This document shows, piece by piece, positions 13,717 through 17,844 of a stretch of DNA of 17,844 bases; the first letter of the stretch is position 1, and each line of letters begins with the position of its first letter. Where the stretch lies: positions 1 through 17,844 of the forward strand of contig CAILAF010000366.1 in the NCBI GenBank assembly GCA_903832075.1, read 5' to 3'. Source of the stretch: an uncultured Chitinophagaceae bacterium. Its GTDB lineage: Bacteria; Bacteroidota; Bacteroidia; Chitinophagales; Chitinophagaceae. The translations under genes and the position numbers were made by a program. Below the pieces are notes generated by a model. It was not told the DNA's origin and ran no database searches. It saw only the letters and a program-made list of their open reading frames with translations.

Positions 13717-14283
13717 ATGGCAACAACAGCAGATATCAGTCGTGGTATGATACTTAAACTTGATGGCAGTTTATACAGTGTAGTAGATTTTGGCGAAAAC
13801 AAAACTGCACGTGCGGCCGCTAAAATATGGGCTAAACTAAAAGGTGTAGATAATAAACGTTCCATAGAAAAAACATGGAATAGTGGTGAGAATATCTTTC
13901 CTATTCGCGTTGAAAAGAAAACCTATCAGTTCTTATATAAAGATGATAGCGGTTATAATTTAATGGACAATGATACTTTTGAGCAGATAGTTTTGGCAGA
14001 AGAAATGATTGATGCGCCTCAATATTTAAAAGAGGGTGGAGAAGTTTTTGTTTTCATTAATATGGAAACAGAATTACCAATTGGTGCAGAATTACCTGAA
14101 AAAATTGTTGTACTCATTACTTATTGTGAACCGGGTGTTCGTGGTGATACTGCCACTCGTGCTACTAAATCTGCCACTATTGATACCGGCACTACAGTTA
14201 ATGTTCCTTTGTTTGTGAATGAAGGAGAACATATACGTATCAATACCAAAACAGGCGATTACGTTGAACGTGTAAAAGAATAA
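13717..14283 (+). CDS. efp: Elongation factor P with Arg32 at the modification tip
   Basis: This 188-residue protein is a full-length EF-P, which binds between the ribosomal P and E sites and relieves stalling at proline runs. The three beta-barrel domains are present: KOW-like domain I (about 1-65), central domain II (about 68-125) and the C-terminal OB domain with TYCEPGVRGDTATRATKSATIDTG and the end motif RINTKTGDYVERVKE. The domain I loop reads ENKTARAAAKIWAKLKG. Aligned without gaps to the usual Bacteroides-type loop (HVKPGKG...), the modified Lys is replaced by Arg32. The surroundings resemble Pseudomonas EF-P (NKSGRNAA), whose Arg32 is rhamnosylated by EarP. No earP or epmA gene is in the window. 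A terminator follows directly. Confidence 0.96.
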   Translation: MATTADISRGMILKLDGSLYSVVDFGENKTARAAAKIWAKLKGVDNKRSIEKTWNSGENIFPIRVEKKTYQFLYKDDSGYNLMDNDTFEQIVLAEEMIDAPQYLKEGGEVFVFINMETELPIGAELPEKIVVLITYCEPGVRGDTATRATKSATIDTGTTVNVPLFVNEGEHIRINTKTGDYVERVKE

Positions 14284-14289
14284 TATCAG

Positions 14290-14314
14290 GCCCCATCAAA
14301 ACTGGGGCTTTTTT
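14290..14314 (+). terminator. Intrinsic terminator after efp
   Basis: The arms GCCCC (14290-14294) and GGGGC (14304-14308) enclose a 9-base loop and are followed by six T residues. It begins 6 bases after the efp stop codon and separates efp from accB. Confidence 0.88.
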
Positions 14315-14429
14315 ATTTATATTGGCGAAAATGCCTTTTATAAAAAAATAGCTGTTTTTATCAATTTTTGCCTATTTTGCCCCTCTTTTCAATCAAAATT
14401 AACTGTTTTTACCCTTAAACTTGCCTGTT

Positions 14430-14900
14430 ATGGACTTAAAACAAATACACGAATTAATTAAGATTATCAACAAAAGTAACATTGGAGAAATTAGTATCGA
14501 AGACAAAGATGGTAAAGTAACTATCAAACAAAAAGAAGAACAAGTTGTAACTGTTGCAGCATCTCCGCAGCAAGTATATAATGTGGCACCACCTACACCC
14601 GTTGCTCCTGCATCCACTCCAGTTGTTGCAACTGCTCCTCTGGCTCCAAAAGCAGATAATTTAATTACTATTAAGAGTCCAATGATTGGAACTTTTTATC
14701 GCAAGTCAGCTCCCGATAAACCCAACTTTGCAGAAGTGGGCACAATCATAGAACCCGGTAAAGTGGTATGTATTATTGAAGCCATGAAATTATTTAATGA
14801 AATAGAAGCAGAAGTAAAAGGAAAGATCGTGAAAATTTTAGTAGATGATAGTAGCCCTGTTGAATACGATCAACCTTTATTTCTTGTAGAGCCGATTTAG
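14430..14900 (+). CDS. accB: Acetyl-CoA carboxylase biotin carboxyl carrier protein
   Basis: This 156-residue protein carries biotin for acetyl-CoA carboxylase, the first committed step of fatty acid synthesis. An N-terminal helical region (MDLKQIHELIKIINKSN) and a short beta segment precede a Pro/Ala/Val-rich flexible linker (about 44-74). The biotinyl domain is at about 78-155, and the biotin attachment site is Lys120 in IIEAMKLFNEIEAE. The protruding-thumb segment SAPDKPNFAEVG (93-104) is typical of true AccB. The frame can be extended to a TTG at 14421, but the ATG at 14430 gives the family N-terminus. accC follows after 80 bases containing a palindromic repeat. No confident promoter box was found between the efp terminator and the start. 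Confidence 0.96.
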   Translation: MDLKQIHELIKIINKSNIGEISIEDKDGKVTIKQKEEQVVTVAASPQQVYNVAPPTPVAPASTPVVATAPLAPKADNLITIKSPMIGTFYRKSAPDKPNFAEVGTIIEPGKVVCIIEAMKLFNEIEAEVKGKIVKILVDDSSPVEYDQPLFLVEPI

Positions 14901-14902
14901 TT

Positions 14903-14957
14903 GTGAATGTGCAAATTTGCGAATGTGCAAGTTGATATAATCTGCACATTTGCACAT
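14903..14957. repeat. Palindromic repeat in the accB-accC spacer
   Basis: GAATGTGCAA occurs twice (14905-14914 and 14921-14930). The right side, CTGCACATTTGCACATC (about 14942-14958), is largely its reverse complement, so the spacer RNA can fold into a hairpin. The words (TGTGCAAAT, TGCACATTTGCACA) look like a dispersed low-complexity intergenic repeat. It fills most of the gap between two otherwise co-oriented subunit genes. Confidence 0.55.
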
Positions 14958-14980
14958 CTTCTAATTTTCAAATTGTATCA

Positions 14981-16321
14981 ATGTTCAAAAAAGTATTAAT
15001 AGCTAATCGAGGAGAAATTGCACTTCGTGTAATTAGAACTTGTAGAGAAATGGGAATTAAAACTGTTGCAGTTTATTCAACTGCCGACAGAGATAGTTTG
15101 CATGTTCGTTTTGCTGATGAAGCGGTTTGTATTGGTAAACCTGCCGGGGCAGATTCTTATTTGAATATTCCGCATATCATGGCTGCTGCTGAAATCACTA
15201 ATGCTGATGCAATACATCCTGGTTACGGATTTTTAGCTGAGAATGCAAGGTTCTCACAAATATGTGCAGATCATGGAATAAAATTTATTGGTCCAACTCC
15301 TGAGATGATCAATTCAATGGGAGATAAGATCACCGCCAAAGAAACAATGATCAAAGCAGGTGTTCCGGTTGTTCCCGGTAGTGGTGGATTATTGGAAAGT
15401 GTTGAACAGGCCAAAGAACTTGCAAAGAATAAAGTAGGTTATCCGGTTATTTTAAAAGCTACTGCCGGTGGCGGTGGTAAAGGAATGCGTGTTGTATGGA
15501 ATGAAGAAGAAATGGAAAGAGCATTCAATACTGCAAAAGCCGAAGCCGGTGCTTCTTTTAAGAATGATGGAATTTATATGGAGAAGTTTGTTGAAGAACC
15601 TCGTCATATAGAAATTCAAATTGCAGGAGATCAATATGGAAATGTTTGTCATTTAAGTGAAAGAGATTGTTCTATTCAACGTCGTCATCAAAAATTAGTT
15701 GAAGAATCCCCCTCACCATTTATGACACCAGAGCTTCGTGAGAAAATGGGTGCTGCTGCTATTAAAGCTGCTGCTGCCATTAATTATGAAAGTGTAGGTA
15801 CTGTTGAATTTTTGGTAGATAAAAATCGCAATTTTTATTTCATGGAAATGAATACACGTATTCAGGTAGAACATTGTGTAACAGAAGAGGTGATCAATCA
15901 TGATTTGATCAAAGAACAAATAAAAATTGCATTGGGAGAAAAAATATCAGGAAGAAATTATTTCCCTGAAATGCATGCAATAGAATGCCGTATCAATGCA
16001 GAAGATCCTTATAACGATTTTCGTCCTTCTCCCGGAAAGATTACAACATTGCATACGCCCGGCGGACATGGTGTTCGTGTAGACAGCCATGTGTATACAG
16101 GTTATGTTATTCCGCCTTATTATGATTCAATGATCGGAAAATTAATTACTGTAGCGCAATCGAGAGAAGAAGCCATCAATACTATGTATCGTGCCTTGAG
16201 TGAATATGTAATTGAAGGAGTGAAGACAACCATTCCTTTTCATTTGCAATTAATGCAGAACGAAGATTTTAGAAAAGGAAATTTCACTACTAAGTTTTTA
16301 GAGAACTTTACAATGAAATAG
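14981..16321 (+). CDS. accC: Acetyl-CoA carboxylase biotin carboxylase subunit
   Basis: This 446-residue protein matches AccC length (E. coli 449) and carboxylates the biotin of AccB using bicarbonate and ATP. The N-terminal domain starts FKKVLIANRGEIALRVIRTC. The ATP-grasp glycine loop is KATAGGGGKGM (159-169) and GYGFLAEN is at 81-88. Catalytic residues line up with the E. coli enzyme: Lys239 in RRHQKLVEE, and Glu289, Arg293 and Glu297 in FMEMNTRIQVEH. The C-terminal domain includes HAIECRINAEDP and PPYYDSMIGKL. A strong hairpin terminator shared with the converging gene follows. Confidence 0.98.
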   Translation: MFKKVLIANRGEIALRVIRTCREMGIKTVAVYSTADRDSLHVRFADEAVCIGKPAGADSYLNIPHIMAAAEITNADAIHPGYGFLAENARFSQICADHGIKFIGPTPEMINSMGDKITAKETMIKAGVPVVPGSGGLLESVEQAKELAKNKVGYPVILKATAGGGGKGMRVVWNEEEMERAFNTAKAEAGASFKNDGIYMEKFVEEPRHIEIQIAGDQYGNVCHLSERDCSIQRRHQKLVEESPSPFMTPELREKMGAAAIKAAAAINYESVGTVEFLVDKNRNFYFMEMNTRIQVEHCVTEEVINHDLIKEQIKIALGEKISGRNYFPEMHAIECRINAEDPYNDFRPSPGKITTLHTPGGHGVRVDSHVYTGYVIPPYYDSMIGKLITVAQSREEAINTMYRALSEYVIEGVKTTIPFHLQLMQNEDFRKGNFTTKFLENFTMK

Positions 16322-16391
16322 TTTTCTTTCTTACTGTATTTGTTTCAGCATCAGCATTACAATAATAGTATCAGATAATTAAAACATCAGA

Positions 16392-16410
16392 TGCCGGAAA
16401 AAGTTCGGCA
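16392..16410 (+). other. Small hairpin downstream of accC
   Basis: TGCCG-G-AA and TTCGGCA form a seven-pair stem with one bulged G around a four-base loop, followed by AGGTTTTAAT. It could be a weak first terminator for accC ahead of the stronger hairpin at 16425-16467. The stretch 16322-16391 shows nothing recognisable. Confidence 0.35.
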
Positions 16411-16424
16411 AGGTTTTAATGCAA

Positions 16425-16467
16425 TTAATAAAAAACCCTTTCAAATCTTGAAAGGGTTTTTTATTAA
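16425..16467. terminator. Bidirectional intrinsic terminator between accC and the LTxxQ gene
   Basis: Two perfect 20-base arms (16425-16444 and 16448-16467), with CCCTTTCAA at the tip and A/T-runs at the base, enclose a three-base loop. The structure gives a U-tract on both strands and lies between converging genes, 10 bases from the stop of the minus-strand gene. Confidence 0.92.
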
Positions 16468-16477
16468 AATAAATTAA

Positions 16478-16852
16478 TTAGTTGCCACCGCCAGGAGGAC
16501 GTTGACCGCCGGCACCACGACCCATTGCCAAAGCATCTTGTACTTTTTTAATTTGGTCTGCTGTAAGACCATTTTTTTCCATTCTTTTTTGTCTGGCATC
16601 AGCAATTGTTTTCATTGCTGCCTGTCTGTCTTCAGGACTCATGTCTCTCATGTTAGCCATGCCTGCAGGTCTTTCCATGTAAATAGCTACAACAGAATCT
16701 GTTTGTACAGGAGTAAGACCAACATCTTTCAATCTGTCTTTCATCATTGCCATACGTGCAGCCGGATCCATTTGTTGGCCACCGCCTTGTGCCATTAATG
16801 TAGTGAATGAGCAGGCTACAAAAAAGGCAATTAGTGCAAATACTTTTTTCAT
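16478..16852 (-). CDS. Small secreted Met-rich protein with two LTxxQ motifs (Spy/CpxP-like)
   Basis: This 124-residue protein has a signal peptide (MKKVFALIAFFVACSFTTLMA, cut near AQ) and a mature helical region. The mature part carries two LTxxQ motifs, LTPVQ (46-50) and LTADQ (96-100), the hallmark of Spy/CpxP-like periplasmic proteins that act as chaperones or metal-stress sensors. It is rich in Met (for example MDPAARMAMMKDR) and ends in a flexible Gly/Pro tail (GRGAGGQRPPGGGN). Function is inferred only from motif pattern; Bacteroidota contain many such proteins of unknown role. It has a plausible weak promoter and shares a bidirectional terminator with accC. Confidence 0.8.
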   Translation of the reverse strand: MKKVFALIAFFVACSFTTLMAQGGGQQMDPAARMAMMKDRLKDVGLTPVQTDSVVAIYMERPAGMANMRDMSPEDRQAAMKTIADARQKRMEKNGLTADQIKKVQDALAMGRGAGGQRPPGGGN

Positions 16853-16880
16853 AAAACTTATTTTTTTGTTTTTAGGAATG

Positions 16881-16908
16881 AAAAATTACAATTAATAGAG
16901 TAATGCAA
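16881..16908 (-). promoter_or_regulatory. Weak promoter candidate for the LTxxQ gene
   Basis: On the minus strand TTG (16906-16908) is followed after 17 bases by TAATTTTT (16881-16888), one mismatch from TAnnTTTG, 28 bases before the start codon. Spacing is slightly short, so this is tentative. Confidence 0.35.
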
Positions 16909-16956
16909 AACTTTTTTTTCGGTGGACGGTAATTATTTTCGGTTTGATGGAAGAAC

Positions 16957-16996
16957 AACAAAAAATCCCCTGCAAACGGTGGGGGGATTTTTTGTT
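16957..16996 (-). terminator. Intrinsic terminator after glutamine synthetase
   Basis: Perfect 14-base arms AACAAAAAATCCCC (16957-16970) and GGGGATTTTTTGTT (16983-16996) enclose a 12-base loop. On the minus strand the GC part is followed by TTTTTTGTTGTT. It begins 18 bases after the stop codon at 17015. Confidence 0.88.
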
Positions 16997-17014
16997 AAAT
17001 AGGCATTGTTGAAA

Positions 17015-17844
17015 TTATCTCAGGAATAACATTTCTCTATACTTAGGTAATGTCCAGTTATCATCGTCAACTAAATGTTCTAATTTATCAACATGATAAC
17101 GGATTACATCAAAGTATGCTTCTTTTACCTGACTGCAATATGCAATCGCTTTTGTTCTGGTATTATCAATGTTATTAGCAACTTTTCTTGCATCCACCAT
17201 TGCTTGTACTTTTTCATGCACAACTTGTATATGATCACTAACTTCTTTCAAAATACTCAATTGGCTTTTATATGTACTTTCCGGCAATCCTGCTGCTTTT
17301 AAACCATTCACATTTTTTAATAATTGGTTTTGATATTTCACTGCTGTTGGAATAATATGATTAAGTGCCAAATCACCCATGATCCTTGCCTCAATCTGAA
17401 CTTTCTTAATATACTTTTCCAATTCAATTTCATGTCTTGCTTCCAATTCAGGATGAGAATAAACTTTATTGCTTTCAAATAAATGTTTGGCTTTATCTGT
17501 TACCATTGCATCTAATGCCAAAGGAGTGGTTGGAACATTTGGTAATCCTCTGCGTTCTGCTTCATGATGCCATGCTTCACTATAACCATCACCTTCAAAT
17601 AAAACTTTCTTACTCTCAACAATATTTTTTTGAATGATTTGCATGATAGCAATTTCTTTTTTCTCACCTTTCTCAATTAATGCATCCACATTCTTTTTGA
17701 ATTGTTTCAAAGTTTCTGCAAGAATAACATTCAATACTGTCATTGGACTGGCACAATTTGCAGAAGAGCCTACAGCACGGAATTCAAATTTATTTCCTGT
17801 AAATGCAAAAGGAGAAGTTCTGTTTCTATCTGTATTGTCTAATA
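17015..17844 (-). CDS. glnN: Glutamine synthetase type III, C-terminal part (N-terminus beyond window)
   Basis: The frame is open from the right edge, so 276 C-terminal residues are visible; the ATG at 17743 is an internal methionine, not the start. The first visible residues (LDNTDRNRTSPFAFTGNKFE, then FRAVGSSANCASPM) form the conserved ATP/glutamate-binding region of type III glutamine synthetase. WHHEAERRGLPNVPTTPLALDAMV and the helical C-terminal extension (HPELEARHEIELEKYIKKVQIEA) are also typical of GSIII, a dodecameric enzyme of about 700 residues common in Bacteroidota. It makes glutamine from glutamate and ammonia. The gene ends in DDNWTLPKYREMLFLR and is followed by a strong terminator. 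The symbol glnN is the one commonly used for GSIII; its own promoter is outside the window. Confidence 0.95.
   Translation of the reverse strand, partial: LDNTDRNRTSPFAFTGNKFEFRAVGSSANCASPMTVLNVILAETLKQFKKNVDALIEKGEKKEIAIMQIIQKNIVESKKVLFEGDGYSEAWHHEAERRGLPNVPTTPLALDAMVTDKAKHLFESNKVYSHPELEARHEIELEKYIKKVQIEARIMGDLALNHIIPTAVKYQNQLLKNVNGLKAAGLPESTYKSQLSILKEVSDHIQVVHEKVQAMVDARKVANNIDNTRTKAIAYCSQVKEAYFDVIRYHVDKLEHLVDDDNWTLPKYREMLFLR

Noticed and set aside
14316..14429. Promoter for accB
   Set aside because: TATTTTGC and TAAACTTG lie in this gap but neither matches TAnnTTTG exactly with a TTG at proper spacing, so no promoter is claimed.
17015..17743. Complete 242-residue protein starting at 17743
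   Set aside because: The frame continues without a stop to the window edge and encodes conserved glutamine synthetase III residues upstream of that ATG, so the gene is partial rather than short.

Overview
The window looks like ordinary chromosome from a Bacteroidota bacterium, probably of the Chitinophagaceae or a close relative. The DNA is AT-rich. Several genes are preceded by the Bacteroidota promoter form (TTG, about 19 bases, TAnnTTTG), starts lack strong Shine-Dalgarno sequences, and the set includes a type III glutamine synthetase. This taxonomic reading comes from sequence style and gene content, not from a database search. There are no rRNA or tRNA genes, insertion sequences, phage genes or CRISPR arrays.

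Left part (1-6835, all minus strand, so transcription runs right to left): a circularly permuted ATP-grasp protein, an alpha-E (DUF403) protein, a transglutaminase-like cysteine enzyme, a four-helix membrane protein, the replication-associated AAA+ ATPase RarA, and a secreted M28 zinc peptidase cut by the left edge. ATP-grasp, alpha-E and transglutaminase form a recurrent bacterial cluster predicted to build or attach a small peptide. Its substrate is unknown, and the proteasome-like Anbu subunit often found with it is absent here. An inverted pair of C/G-rich palindromes separates the ATP-grasp and alpha-E genes. Two hairpins lie between aspS and the ATP-grasp gene.

Middle (6836-11750, minus strand): aspS, then a small membrane protein, an FAD-dependent oxidoreductase of the DAO family and a small secreted protein that resembles one piece of an alpha-2-macroglobulin. 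The last two genes overlap by 8 bases. sucD follows, with its own promoter and terminator.

Respiratory pair (11824-13535, minus strand): a NorC-like membrane-anchored cytochrome c overlaps by 4 bases a NorB/cbb3-like heme-copper subunit. This subunit lacks two histidines that are normally metal ligands: the helix-VI active-site His is replaced (Gly193 by alignment) and the second His of the helix-X HxH is Met332. A perfect ACATGA-N6-TCATGT palindrome sits about 41 bases upstream of the predicted transcription start, as expected for a Crp/Fnr-type activator. This is the most unusual locus in the window.

Right part: efp, accB and accC on the plus strand, then a small Met-rich secreted LTxxQ protein and the C-terminal part of glutamine synthetase III on the minus strand. 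The EF-P carries Arg32 at the tip normally occupied by a modified Lys, as in EarP-rhamnosylated EF-P. accB and accC encode the biotin carrier and biotin carboxylase of acetyl-CoA carboxylase and are separated by a palindromic repeat. Clear intrinsic terminators follow aspS, sucD, efp, accC/LTxxQ (shared, bidirectional) and the glutamine synthetase gene.
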